DNA of 64,000 nt from Pseudomonas sp. NFIX28 (lineage in GTDB: Bacteria > Pseudomonadota > Gammaproteobacteria > Pseudomonadales > Pseudomonadaceae), in the NCBI RefSeq assembly GCF_900107395.1, contig NZ_FNPW01000013.1:137892-201891 (forward strand), in the 5' to 3' direction. Every line of letters starts with the position of its first letter. Position 1 is the first letter of the stretch. Made by a program: the position numbers and the translations under genes. The notes below the pieces were generated by a model, which did not search any database, was not told where the DNA came from, and worked only from the letters and a program-made list of their open reading frames with translations. This document shows positions 7,914 through 16,110 of the stretch, piece by piece.

Positions 7914-8456
7914 GGGCTTGATTCTACCTGTCCTCGGCCGCGATAGCCCGTTCCGCCGATGTGCCGAAAGGTTTTGTCGGACAATATGTAGTGCTTGAAA
8001 ATTTTCACTACAAAACCGTTGACGAGGCGAATTTGCCCTTGCATGATGCAGACGTCTCCCCGATCGGGAGACGTGGCAAAGGTGTTATGAGCAAGCTCGT
8101 CTGACCGCCGAGCTGTCAACCCGGATGTGTACTGCCCACAAGGCAGATTGATGAAACTGACCTGGCATGAACGTCCAGTACAAAGGGCGGGAAGCTGGCG
8201 AAAACTCCTCAAGATGCTTGTGGCCGAAACTGAAAACTTCGGCAGCTTGATCCAGGTTTACGCTGCTTCTCTTCGTTGTGACGCTATTTGCGTAGCAGTT
8301 AATCAAGACGACTACACGCATCAGGCTCTGGGCCTTATCTGTATCCGACAGACACCCTCTGTCGCCCTGTTTCCGGTATCAGGGTTCAACTTACCGATGT
8401 AGCGATATCAATTAGCGACTCAACTAGATAGATCGAAATGGTCAAGGGGCTTACAA
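7914..8456. other. 543-base gap with lower GC than its surroundings
   Basis: This stretch holds the polB promoter region, a perfect 9-bp hairpin at 8052-8074 (ACGTCTCCC / GGGAGACGT, no T-run), a doubtful small ORF at 8151-8402 and the upstream region of the 8457 gene. It is clearly AT-richer than neighbouring DNA. I see no tRNA or recognisable small RNA. Confidence 0.6.
8151..8402 (+). CDS. Doubtful small ORF, 83 residues
   Basis: The ORF starts at an ATG with a plausible SD (AAGGCAG) and encodes MKLTWHERPVQRAGSWRK and so on, a basic N-terminus followed by a moderately hydrophobic C-terminal half. Third-position GC is low compared with genuine genes here, although the neighbour at 8457 is also AT-rich. 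I recognise no domain. It could be a low-GC accessory gene or chance. Confidence 0.25.
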   Translation: MKLTWHERPVQRAGSWRKLLKMLVAETENFGSLIQVYAASLRCDAICVAVNQDDYTHQALGLICIRQTPSVALFPVSGFNLPM

Positions 8457-8786
8457 ATGAATCTGAACAATCAACCCACTATTGATGAACTGGCTCGTAT
8501 GTTCGCGGCACAGAAAGACAGCCATGACAGCCATATCCTGTGGATTGCCAAGTCTGGCCAGGTCCATATCGACTGCCTGTCGCCCCACGCCCATGAAGAA
8601 GAGTTCGACAAGAACAACCAGGACTTGCTGGCCCGCCTGAAAATGTACCGTCGTGGCCAGGGCTACGTCGGCAAGAAGGCCGCCGCCGACAGGGACTTCA
8701 TCGGACGGGTCCTCGATACCCTGAAGAATGAATGGCAGTCGCTGCAGAACAAGTCGGAAGTTCGGGTGATTGACCGGTTCTGCTAA
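8457..8786 (+). CDS. Small soluble protein of unknown function
   Basis: 109 residues, with SD AAGGGG nine bases before the ATG and a strong terminator 58 bases after the stop codon. The protein is hydrophilic, with no signal peptide or membrane segment, and is rich in charged residues (HAHEEEFDKNNQD, RLKMYRRGQGY, predicted helices). Its codon use is more AT-rich than neighbouring genes. I do not recognise the family. A monocistronic unit with its own terminator argues that it is a real gene. Confidence 0.7.
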   Translation: MNLNNQPTIDELARMFAAQKDSHDSHILWIAKSGQVHIDCLSPHAHEEEFDKNNQDLLARLKMYRRGQGYVGKKAAADRDFIGRVLDTLKNEWQSLQNKSEVRVIDRFC

Positions 8787-8807
8787 GTGCAACTTGTCGT
8801 TGTCGCT

Positions 8808-8840
8808 AACCGTTGATTCATTAAAACCGTTGATTCATTA
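8808..8840. repeat. Two direct copies of a 16-bp sequence
   Basis: AACCGTTGATTCATTA occurs at 8808-8823 and again at 8825-8840 (17-base period), directly before the terminator of the 8457 gene. Probably a small local duplication. Confidence 0.85.
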
Positions 8841-8843
8841 AAC

Positions 8844-8878
8844 AAAAAGGGACGCTCCCAATAAGAGCGTCCCTTTTT
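8844..8878 (+). terminator. Strong rho-independent terminator
   Basis: A 14-bp stem (AAAAAGGGACGCTC / GAGCGTCCCTTTTT) with a short loop ends in a T-run on both strands, so it may work in both directions. Confidence 0.95.
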
Positions 8879-8940
8879 ATTGCAACTTGCCAGTTATTTG
8901 GATCATGCGGTGTTTCCTGCTAAACCGCGTTTTCGTTCAT

Positions 8941-8962
8941 CGCGGGCAAGCCTCGCTCCTAC
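8941..8962. repeat. Single REP element
   Basis: CGCGGGCAAGCCTCGCTCCTAC matches the right arm of the GTAGGAGCGAGG REP family. No partner arm is nearby. Confidence 0.8.
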
Positions 8963-9042
8963 CGAAACAAAGATGTCACTGGCCGGCACATTCGAACCGT
9001 GGCAACCAGGAGGCTCAGCGGCCGGCGGGGTTCGCGGCAGGC

Positions 9043-9687
9043 TTACTTGACCTGACGCTGCGGTGCCTTGTGCACCATGGTGTAGGCGTAGTCCACGCCC
9101 ATGCCGTAGGCGCCGCTGTGCTCGCGCACCAGGTCCATCACCGCGTCGTAGGTGTCCTTGTGCGCCCAGTCGCGCTGGAACTCGAGCAGTACCTGCTGCC
9201 AGGTCACCGGCACCGCACCGGCCTGGATCATGCGCTGCACCGACATGTCGTGGGCTTCCTGGGTGGTGCCGCCGGAAGCGTCGGTGACGATGTACACCTC
9301 GTAGCCTTCGGCCAGGGCTTCCAGGGCCGGGAAGTTCAGGCAGACCTCGGTCCACAGCGCCGCCATGATCAGCTTCTTGCGCCCGGTGGCCTTGACTGCT
9401 TCCACCAGCTTCTGGTCTTCCCAGGAGTTCATAGAGGTGCGTTCGATCGGCTGGTGATCGGGGAACACGCTGAGCAGTTCCGGCCAGATGTAGCCGCTGA
9501 AGCTCTCGGTTTCCACCGAGGTGAAGATGGTCGGCACGTTGAAGATCTTCGCCGCCTTGGCCAGGCCCACGGTGTTGTTCTTCAGGGTCTGGCGGTCGAT
9601 CGACTGCACGCCGAAGGACATCTGCGGCTGGTGGTCGATCAGGATCAGGGCGGAGTTGTTTGGGTTGAGCAGTTCACGGATAGACAT
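9043..9687 (-). CDS. YcaC-like isochorismatase-family hydrolase
   Basis: 214 residues from the ATG at 9687 (SD AAGGAA; an upstream in-frame ATG at 9735 lacks one). Catalytic triad positions of the cysteine hydrolase superfamily are visible: Asp in LILIDHQPQM near the N-terminus, Lys in GRKKLIMAALW and Cys in TEVCLNFP. Overall it resembles E. coli YcaC and its Pseudomonas homolog, octameric hydrolases whose physiological substrate is not established. It is divergent from a LysR gene 170 bases away, which probably controls it. Cytoplasmic. Confidence 0.88.
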   Translation of the reverse strand: MSIRELLNPNNSALILIDHQPQMSFGVQSIDRQTLKNNTVGLAKAAKIFNVPTIFTSVETESFSGYIWPELLSVFPDHQPIERTSMNSWEDQKLVEAVKATGRKKLIMAALWTEVCLNFPALEALAEGYEVYIVTDASGGTTQEAHDMSVQRMIQAGAVPVTWQQVLLEFQRDWAHKDTYDAVMDLVREHSGAYGMGVDYAYTMVHKAPQRQVK

Positions 9688-9795
9688 GGCGCGTTCCTTT
9701 TGCTGTCGAGTGGGTTCAAGCGTTGAGTTGCACAATTCGGGAGCTCGGCGCGGGTTCCGGAGGCTTTGCGGCCGGCTTGGTGGCTAATTTAGGGG

Positions 9796-9841
9796 TTGAT
9801 ATAAAAAGGAACAATTCCCTAAAATCGAGAATCATTGATTC
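9796..9841 (+). promoter_or_regulatory. Promoter and operator candidates for the LysR gene at 9858
   Basis: TTGATA (9796-9801) and TAAAAT (9820-9825), 18 bases apart, make a plausible sigma-70 promoter. A perfect 13-bp palindrome GAATCATTGATTC lies at 9829-9841 just after it, and GGAACAATTCC lies between the two boxes. These suit autoregulation of the LysR gene and control of the divergent hydrolase gene. Confidence 0.5.
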
Positions 9842-9857
9842 CAAAAAAGGGACAGTC

Positions 9858-10760
9858 ATGGATCGCATCGAATGCATGCGCGCGTTTGTGGTCACGGTCG
9901 ACGCCAACGGCTTCGCCGCCGCGGCCCGGGCCATGGACGTGCCGCGCTCGAAAGTCAGCAAACAGATCCAGGCGCTGGAGGAAGCCATCGGCGTGCAGTT
10001 GCTGCACCGCACCACCCGCAGCCTGCACCTGACCGAAGCCGGCGCCGAGTATTACGAGTCGGCACGGGAGGTCCTGGCCGCCGTCGACGAGGCGGAACAA
10101 CGGGCGCGGGACGGCATCGGCGAATTGCGCGGGGTGCTGCGGGTCAACGCGCCGATGTCCTTCGGCCTGCGCCGCCTCGGGCCGTTGGTGCCGCTGTTTC
10201 ATGAGCAGCACCCGAACATCGAGTTGCAACTGGTGCTCAGCGACCAGCAGGTGGACCCGGTGCGCGGCGGTTTTGATGTGACCATCCGCATCGCCAGCCT
10301 GGCCGACTCGTCGATGGTCGCCAAGCTGCTGGCCCCGGCCCCGCGGATCATGGTGGCCTCGCCGGATTACCTGAAGCGCGCCGGCATCCCGCAGACGCCC
10401 CGCGACCTGACCGCCCACCAGTGCCTGAACTACGGCTACCTGCAAAGCGGGGTCAGCCTGCAATTGAGCAATGGCAAGGACACCCAGCGCGTGCACGTCA
10501 CCGGCCCGCTGCATGCCAACAACGGCGACCTGCTGGCCCAGGCCGCCGAGGCCGGCATGGGCATCGCCCTGTTGCCCGATTTCATCGTCGCCGACGCCCT
10601 GGCCGCCGGCCGCCTGGTGCCGGTGCTGTGCGAATGGCAGGCCCCGCCGATCAGCATCCACGCGGTGTACCCGTCGGCACGCCGCGTACCGCAAAAGACC
10701 CGGGCCTTTATCGAATTCCTCGTCGCCCAATTGGCCGACAAGGCCCCGGTGCTCCCGTAG
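9858..10760 (+). CDS. LysR-family transcriptional regulator
   Basis: 300 residues from the ATG at 9858 (SD AAGGGA). The N-terminal winged helix-turn-helix covers about residues 1-60 (FAAAARAMDVPRSKVSKQI, LLHRTTRSLHLTEAG), followed by the usual substrate-binding fold (RVNAPMSFG, FDVTIRIA, GMGIALLPDFIV). This is the CrgA/DhcR-like LysR subgroup. It is divergent from the YcaC-like hydrolase, its likely target. Its TAG stop codon is part of the first REP arm of the array that follows. Confidence 0.93.
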   Translation: MDRIECMRAFVVTVDANGFAAAARAMDVPRSKVSKQIQALEEAIGVQLLHRTTRSLHLTEAGAEYYESAREVLAAVDEAEQRARDGIGELRGVLRVNAPMSFGLRRLGPLVPLFHEQHPNIELQLVLSDQQVDPVRGGFDVTIRIASLADSSMVAKLLAPAPRIMVASPDYLKRAGIPQTPRDLTAHQCLNYGYLQSGVSLQLSNGKDTQRVHVTGPLHANNGDLLAQAAEAGMGIALLPDFIVADALAAGRLVPVLCEWQAPPISIHAVYPSARRVPQKTRAFIEFLVAQLADKAPVLP

Positions 10761-11316
10761 GAGCCAGGCTTGCCGGCGAACCAGGCAACGCGGTGCAGCA
10801 GGTAAAACGCTTCGCGGGCAAGCCTCGCTCCTACGGCAACACATCGCGCATCTGTAGGAGCCAGGCTTGCCGGCGAACCGAACGACGCGGTGCAGCAGGT
10901 AAAACCCTTCGCGGGCAAGCCTCGCTCCTACGGCAACACATGCGCATCTGTAGGAGCCAGGCTTGCCGGCGAACCAGGCGACGCGGTGCGGCAGATAAAA
11001 CGCTTCGCGGGCAAGCCTCGCTCCTACGGCGACACATGCGCATCTGTAGGAGCCAGGCTTGCCGGCGAACCAGGCAACGCGGTGCAGCAGGTAAAACGCT
11101 TCGCGGGCAAGCCTCGCTCCTACGGCGACACATTGCGCATCTGTAGGAGCCAGGCTTGCCGGCGAACCGGGCGGCGCAGTGCAGCAGGTAAAACGCTTCG
11201 CGGGCAAGCCTCGCTCCTACGGCGACATATGCGCATCTGTAGGAGCCAGGCTTGCCGGCGAACCGGGCGGTGCGGTGCGGCAGGTAAAACGCTTCGCGGG
11301 CAAGCCTCGCTCCTAC
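10757..11316. repeat. Tandem array of six ~96-bp REPIN units
   Basis: Units start at 10757, 10854, 10950, 11046, 11143 and 11239 (period 96-97). Each has a left arm GTAGGAGCCAGGCTTGCCGG, about 30 bases of semi-conserved spacer, and a right arm that is the inverse of GTAGGAGCGAGGCTTGCCCG. The left and right arms differ at two positions that pair inside each REP hairpin (C-G in one, G-C in the other), so both keep the hairpin. The near-identity of units points to recent tandem amplification. The first TAG is the stop codon of the LysR gene. Confidence 0.95.
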
Positions 11317-11377
11317 GGGGTGGGGCCGGGATGGACCTACACTGAAGGCATACACCTCGGATTTGTGAGGGGCCGTC

Positions 11378-12037
11378 ATGCGCAATTCTCCCAAACTCGC
11401 GGCACTCAGCCTGCTCGCCACCTTCATCTACCTCGGCCTGGCGATCCTCGGCATGGGCGGGCCGGTGGCGTTTTTCTCCCATCCGGCGTTGTGGGTCATC
11501 ACCTTGGCCCTGCTGGCCATGGCCTTTGTTGCCCAGTTCAGCGAAGGCAACCTGAGCCCCGGCAAACAGGAAGACCGCGAAAACCGCTGGGTCCTCGTCG
11601 CCTTCGGCATTCTCGGGCTGTTGCTGGCCTTTCTCCCCGCCTACACCGACCGCCTGGATTTCTGGACTTTGGGTGGCACCGACATGCGCTGGTTCGGCGT
11701 GGTGTTTTTCATCGCCGGCGGCGTGTTGCGGCTGTGGCCGGTGTTTGTGCTGGGCAAGCGCTTCAGCGGCCTGGTGGCGATCCAGCCCGGCCACCAATTG
11801 GTCACGACCGGCATCTACGGCACCCTGCGCAACCCGAGTTACCTGGGCTTGCTGATCAATTCCATGGGTTGGGCGCTGGCGTTTCGCTCCGGGGTCGGGC
11901 TGTTGCTGACGGCATTGCTGCTGATCCCGCTGATCGCCCGCATCCACGCCGAAGAAGCGTTGCTGCGCAAAGAGTTCGGCAAGCAATACGAGACGTACTG
12001 CGCCTATACCTGGCGCCTGGTGCCCTGGGTTTACTGA
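11378..12037 (+). CDS. Isoprenylcysteine-methyltransferase-like integral membrane protein
   Basis: 219 residues with about five or six membrane segments (LAALSLLATFIYLGLAILGM, PALWVITLALLAMAFV, WVLVAFGILGLLLAFLPAY, and others). The C-terminal half has the motif order of the ICMT/phospholipid-methyltransferase family: QPGHQLVTTGIYGTLRNPSYLG, then R-IHAEEALLRKEFGKQYETYC and a Trp/Tyr-rich tail. Bacterial members are SAM-dependent methyltransferases of mostly unknown substrate in the inner membrane. It stands alone downstream of the REPIN array. ATG is preceded by GAGGGGC. Confidence 0.85.
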   Translation: MRNSPKLAALSLLATFIYLGLAILGMGGPVAFFSHPALWVITLALLAMAFVAQFSEGNLSPGKQEDRENRWVLVAFGILGLLLAFLPAYTDRLDFWTLGGTDMRWFGVVFFIAGGVLRLWPVFVLGKRFSGLVAIQPGHQLVTTGIYGTLRNPSYLGLLINSMGWALAFRSGVGLLLTALLLIPLIARIHAEEALLRKEFGKQYETYCAYTWRLVPWVY

Positions 12038-12516
12038 GGACTTTTGGCGCCGCGCCGCCGGGGGGCCGTGTTAAATATTTTGTGACGCGCCCCTTGGCAG
12101 CGACGGCCAGTCCCGGTAAAACGGTGAACCGCACTTGCACGAAATGTCCGTGAATTCTTGACGAGATCCGCCGGCCGATGAACGCCTCGTGTTCCCACCC
12201 GCCCCGCCAGACCTGCGCTTTTACCTCGCGCAGCCGCCTCGGCATCGGCTTTGCAATGGGAACACCGCCGCGGGCCCGCAACGCTCTTCACGGCACTTGC
12301 GGGGACCTGCGATGAAGCTGCTGGTCAACCTGCCCATGGCCCTGTGCCGCTCCCGCCTGCGTCATTCCTCGCGCCCTCCGGACCTCTCGCTTTCGTTCTG
12401 AACGCGCCGCCACGCGCGTCGGCGTTCAGCCTTGCCGTCTGCCATTGCAACCGCGCCCTGCCGGCGCCGCTGCATGAACCGAACCTGCGCGCCTTCATGG
12501 CGCAAGCGAGAGAACC
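12038..12516. other. 479-base upstream region of the polyamine gene pair
   Basis: No convincing gene. A 29-codon ORF at 12312-12401 (MKLLVNLPMALCRSRLRHSS) has an SD-like GGGGA and could be a leader peptide, but codon use gives no support. An AT-rich patch near 12070-12083 (TTAAATATTTTGTG) is the best place for a promoter. The rest looks unstructured. Confidence 0.4.
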
Positions 12517-13881
12517 ATGAAATTTGCAGCCCTTGACGAGGCCCGTGGCTTCCTGGCCGCCAACCCCGATATCGACATGATCGAGCTGTTCATCCTCGAC
12601 GCCAACGGCGTGCCGCGCGGCAAGCTGTTGCACCGCGAGGAACTGCTGGCGGTCTACGAAAGCGGCCGGCCGCTGCCCAGCACTATCCTTGGCCTGACCC
12701 TGCGGGGCGACGACGTGGAAAACTCCGGGCTGGTCTGGGATGTCGGCGATATCGACTGCCGCGCCTACCCACTGGCCGGCAGCCTGGTGCGCCTGCCCTG
12801 GCGGCAGATCCCCACCGCCGCGGTGCAGGTCAGCATGCACCCGCAGGAAGGCTTGCCCGCCAGCGTCGCCGACCCGCGCCACCTGCTGATCAAGGTCATC
12901 GACCAACTCAAGGCCGACGGTTATTACCCGGTGATGGCCTGCGAGCTGGAGTTCTACCTGCTGGACACCAAGCGCGACGGCAACGGCCGCCCGCAACCGG
13001 CGCTGGACGCCGACGGCGGCCGACCGCGGCACACCCAGGTCTACGGCCTGCGCGAGCTGGAGCAGATCGAACCCTTCCTCGCCGACCTCTACGCCGCCTG
13101 CAAGCTGCAAGGCATTCCGGCGCGCACGGCGATTTCCGAGTACGCCCCGGGCCAGGTGGAAATCACCCTGGAACATGGCGACGCCCTGGAGGCCATGGAC
13201 CAGGCGGTGCGCTACAAGCGCCTGGTCAAGGCGGTGGCCCACCGGCACGGAATGCAGGCGACCTTCATGGCCAAGCCCTTCGATGACCTGGCGGGCACCG
13301 GCATGCACATGCACGTGAGCATCGCCGATGCCGCGGGCCACAACCTGTTCGCCGCCGAGGACCCGGCCGGCACCCCGCTGCTGCGCCAGGCAGTGGGCGG
13401 CATGCTCGCGTCGCTGCTCGACTCGCTGCTGCTGTTCTGCCCCAACGCCAATTCCTATCGCCGCTTCCAGGCCAACAGCTATGCGCCACTGGCGCCGACC
13501 TGGGGCGTCGACAACCGCACCGTGAGCCTGCGGGTGCCGGGCGGTCCGGCCAACAGCCGGCATATCGAACACCGCATCTGCGGCGCCGACGCCAACCCCT
13601 ACCTGGCCGCCGCGGCGATCCTCGCAGGGGTCCACCGCGGCCTGCGCGAGCAGCTCGATCCGGGCGATCCGGTGCAAGGCAACGGCTATGCCCAGGCCAG
13701 CGAACTGCTGCCCACCGACTGGCTGACCTCGCTGACCGCCCTGGAAAATTCCACCTGGGCCCGCGACGCCCTGGGCAGCGAATTCCTTGGGGTCTACCTG
13801 GCGGTCAAGCGCGCCGAATACCGCCAGTTCATGGCCGAAGTCGGCGAACAGGACTGGCGCTGGTACCTGACCCAGGCGTGA
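12517..13881 (+). CDS. Gamma-glutamylpolyamine synthetase-like protein (glutamine synthetase family, PauA/PuuA type)
   Basis: 454 residues, the length of the PuuA/PauA branch. The family would join glutamate to putrescine or another amine using ATP, the first step of the gamma-glutamyl polyamine pathway, in the cytoplasm. Motifs: CELEFYLLD and EYAPGQVEITLEHGDA (metal-binding glutamates), GTGMHMHVSI (His of the active site), RVPGGPANSRHIEHRICGADANPYL (catalytic loop and ATP contacts). The tyrosine adenylylation loop of true GlnA is absent. An oxidoreductase of the PauB type follows 58 bases later, as in pau clusters of P. aeruginosa. The actual amine cannot be read from sequence. Confidence 0.9.
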   Translation: MKFAALDEARGFLAANPDIDMIELFILDANGVPRGKLLHREELLAVYESGRPLPSTILGLTLRGDDVENSGLVWDVGDIDCRAYPLAGSLVRLPWRQIPTAAVQVSMHPQEGLPASVADPRHLLIKVIDQLKADGYYPVMACELEFYLLDTKRDGNGRPQPALDADGGRPRHTQVYGLRELEQIEPFLADLYAACKLQGIPARTAISEYAPGQVEITLEHGDALEAMDQAVRYKRLVKAVAHRHGMQATFMAKPFDDLAGTGMHMHVSIADAAGHNLFAAEDPAGTPLLRQAVGGMLASLLDSLLLFCPNANSYRRFQANSYAPLAPTWGVDNRTVSLRVPGGPANSRHIEHRICGADANPYLAAAAILAGVHRGLREQLDPGDPVQGNGYAQASELLPTDWLTSLTALENSTWARDALGSEFLGVYLAVKRAEYRQFMAEVGEQDWRWYLTQA

Positions 13882-13939
13882 CGCACTGGCTGGCGCCACG
13901 GCGCCGGCCCGGCCTCAATAAAAAATTCGAGAACAGCCC

Positions 13940-15253
13940 ATGACAGCCGCACTCAATCCGGTCACACCGGCAGCCGAACGCTGCCCTTCGTATTACAGCG
14001 CCACCCTGAACCAGGAAACCCATTACCCGACCCTGCAAGGCAGCCATCAAGTCGACGTGGTGATCATCGGCGGCGGTTTCACCGGTGTCGCCAGCGCCGT
14101 GGAACTGGCGGAAAAAGGCCTGAAAGTGGCCATCGTCGAGAGCCACAAGATCGGCTGGGGCGCCACTGGGCGCAACGGCGGCCAGGTCACCGGCAGCCTG
14201 TCCGGCGACCAGGCCATGCGCAAGCAGATGCGCCGCACCCTGGGCGACGAAGTCGACGATTTCATCTGGCAGTTGCGCTGGCGCGGGCATCAAATCATTC
14301 GCCAGCGCGTGGACAAATACGCCATCGCCTGCGACCTCAAGCACGGCCACCTGCACGCCGCCTACAAGCCCAGCCACCTCGCCGGCCTGCGCGCCGACTA
14401 CGAAGAAGCGATGCGCCGCGGCATGGGCGACGAGGTCAGCCTGCTGGACCGGCAACAAGTGCGCGAGGTGCTGGAGAGCCAGCTGTACCACGGTGCGATC
14501 AAGAACACTCGCAACCTGCACCTGCACCCGCTGAACCTGTGCATTGGCGAAGCCCGCGCCGCCGAGAGCCTCGGCGCGCTGATTTTCGAGCACAGCGAAG
14601 TGCTGCAGATCGTCCACGGCGAGCGCCCGGCGGTGATCACCGCCCAGGGCCGCATCGACGCCAAGCAGGTTTTGCTGGCCGGCGACGTGTACCACAAGCT
14701 GGAGCCGAAGCAGCTCAAGGGCAAGATCTTCCCGGCCATGGGCGGCATCGTCACCACCGCGCCCCTGGGCGACCTGGCCAAGCGCCTCAACCCCCAGGAC
14801 CTGGCGGTCTACGACTGCCGCTTCGTGCTCGATTACTACCGCATGACCGCCGACGGCCGCCTGCTGTTCGGCGGCGGCGCCAACTACAGCGGCAAGGACT
14901 CGCGGGACATCGCCGGCGAACTGCGCCCCTGCATCGAACGCACCTTCCCAGCGCTCAAGGGCGTGGCCATCGACTTCCAGTGGAGCTGCGCCATGGGCAT
15001 CGTGATCAATCGCATCCCGCAGTTGGGCAAGCTCTCGGACAACGTCTGGTACTGCCAGGGCTACTCCGGCCACGGCATCGCCACCAGCCACATCATGGGC
15101 GAGATCATGGCCCAGGCCATCACCGGGCACCTCGGCGACTACGACACCTTCGCCGCCTGCCGGCACATCCGCGTGCCCTTCGGCGACCAACTGGGCAACC
15201 CGATGCTGGCGGCGGGCATGTGGTACTACCAGATGCTTGAACGGTTGCGTTGA
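13940..15253 (+). CDS. Gamma-glutamylpolyamine oxidase-like FAD oxidoreductase (PauB/PuuB type)
   Basis: 437 residues of the DAO/glycine-oxidase fold. The dinucleotide-binding motif is VVIIGGGFTGVASAVELAE near residue 37, with the acidic end of strand 2 in KVAIVESHKIGWGATGRNGGQ, the phrase typical of PuuB/PauB and OrdL relatives. The C-terminal FAD contact is GYSGHGIATSHIMGE. Together with the synthetase-like gene just upstream it would oxidise a gamma-glutamylated amine to an aldehyde with release of ammonia and hydrogen peroxide. No matching dehydrogenase or hydrolase gene lies next to it, so later steps would be encoded elsewhere. Confidence 0.9.
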   Translation: MTAALNPVTPAAERCPSYYSATLNQETHYPTLQGSHQVDVVIIGGGFTGVASAVELAEKGLKVAIVESHKIGWGATGRNGGQVTGSLSGDQAMRKQMRRTLGDEVDDFIWQLRWRGHQIIRQRVDKYAIACDLKHGHLHAAYKPSHLAGLRADYEEAMRRGMGDEVSLLDRQQVREVLESQLYHGAIKNTRNLHLHPLNLCIGEARAAESLGALIFEHSEVLQIVHGERPAVITAQGRIDAKQVLLAGDVYHKLEPKQLKGKIFPAMGGIVTTAPLGDLAKRLNPQDLAVYDCRFVLDYYRMTADGRLLFGGGANYSGKDSRDIAGELRPCIERTFPALKGVAIDFQWSCAMGIVINRIPQLGKLSDNVWYCQGYSGHGIATSHIMGEIMAQAITGHLGDYDTFAACRHIRVPFGDQLGNPMLAAGMWYYQMLERLR

Positions 15254-15363
15254 GATGAATGCGAGCATCGCCGGACGGGGCCGACACGCTGCTGTAGCCT
15301 ATGCCAACAGCAGTGCGAATCAATGAGCGCATGGCCACACGGGTGACAGCAAGGAGAAGGCAA

Positions 15364-15831
15364 ATGGTGCAAGCGGGCATCGACGAGACACAAACCATCG
15401 GCTCGAGAATCTGGACCTGGTATGGCCAAGACGAGTACCGAAAAATCATCCTGGTCGGCGAACTGGGCCCAGCTCTGGAATTCCTGGCCCTGGATTCAGG
15501 CCGGCAGCGAACGGAGATCGGCTGCTGTGCCGAGTGCAATCTGTGGTCTGACTATCTCGATTATCTCGTGCACTTTGTGCAGCGTTTCCCTGCGCGCCTG
15601 GCGCCGCATTTGCACCAGCAGCTGCAAACCCTGTTAAGCGCCTGTGAAACCCTGAGCCCGCAAGCCTATGGAATGACCCTCGAAGACAATGGCTTTGAAC
15701 ACCCACAATGGGCGCCGCTGCGCCTGCACGCCCAAGAGGCTCTGGAGCTGTTGGGTTGGCCAGAAGTGCAGGAACACATGCACGAGCTGACCGAAGAGTG
15801 CCGGGCGGCACTGAAGAAGTGGCCGGATTGA
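15364..15831 (+). CDS. Soluble protein of unknown function
   Basis: 155 residues from the ATG at 15364, which follows a very good SD (AAGGAGAAGG). Longer in-frame starts exist from 15301 but lack an SD. The protein has no signal peptide or membrane segment. It contains a cysteine pair (IGCCAECNLW) and a helical, acidic C-terminal half rich in Leu, Glu and His (LHAQEALELLGW, MHELTEECRAALKKW). I do not recognise the family. It follows the polyamine oxidase gene by 110 bases on the same strand but no functional link is visible. Confidence 0.7.
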   Translation: MVQAGIDETQTIGSRIWTWYGQDEYRKIILVGELGPALEFLALDSGRQRTEIGCCAECNLWSDYLDYLVHFVQRFPARLAPHLHQQLQTLLSACETLSPQAYGMTLEDNGFEHPQWAPLRLHAQEALELLGWPEVQEHMHELTEECRAALKKWPD

Positions 15832-15853
15832 CGGCCTTGCCCTTACCAGCAAA

Positions 15854-15975
15854 GCCAACAGGCGCACCTGGGTTTTGGTCAAGCCCGACAGCGGGGCCAG
15901 GTCGCAGACGCCGTCGCCGTATTTGGTGAAGAACCCCATCAGCGCCTCCGCAGCGTGATCGGTGCCGACCACCAG
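15854..15975 (-). pseudogene. 122-bp fragment of nadE
   Basis: By eye this matches 30978-31099, the middle of the intact nadE, at 118 of 122 positions without a gap. On the minus strand it still reads in frame (VVGTDHAAEALMGFFTKYGD and onward to KTQVRLLA). No start codon, flanking nadE sequence or downstream remainder is present: homology stops abruptly at both ends, 16 bases from a REP arm on one side and 23 bases from the preceding stop codon on the other. It cannot encode a working synthetase. Confidence 0.9.
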
Positions 15976-15990
15976 CGCCCTCACGACCGC

Positions 15991-16064
15991 CTTCGCCGGC
16001 AAGCCTGGCTCCTACGAAAGCCGCCCGCACACCCCGCCCCGTAGGAGCGAAGCTTGCTCGCGAT
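15991..16064. repeat. REP pair in inverted orientation
   Basis: The arm at 15991-16014 is the inverse of GTAGGAGCCAGGCTTGCCGG, and the arm at 16041-16064 reads GTAGGAGCGAAGCTTGCTCG. They point tail to tail with 26 bases between. The pair separates the nadE fragment from the stop codon of the GMC oxidoreductase gene. Confidence 0.8.
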
Positions 16065-16110
16065 AGCACCCTCCCGACCGCCATCGCCAGCAGGCCTGGC
16101 GTCAGCAGCC

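Noticed and set aside
7914..8045. LexA box for polB
   Set aside because: No CTGT-N8-ACAG match of acceptable quality upstream of the start.
10757..11316. Regular repeats with about 96-base period, possible CRISPR array
   Set aside because: Units consist of two inverted REP arms with a conserved spacer, not short direct repeats with unique spacers, and no cas gene is nearby.
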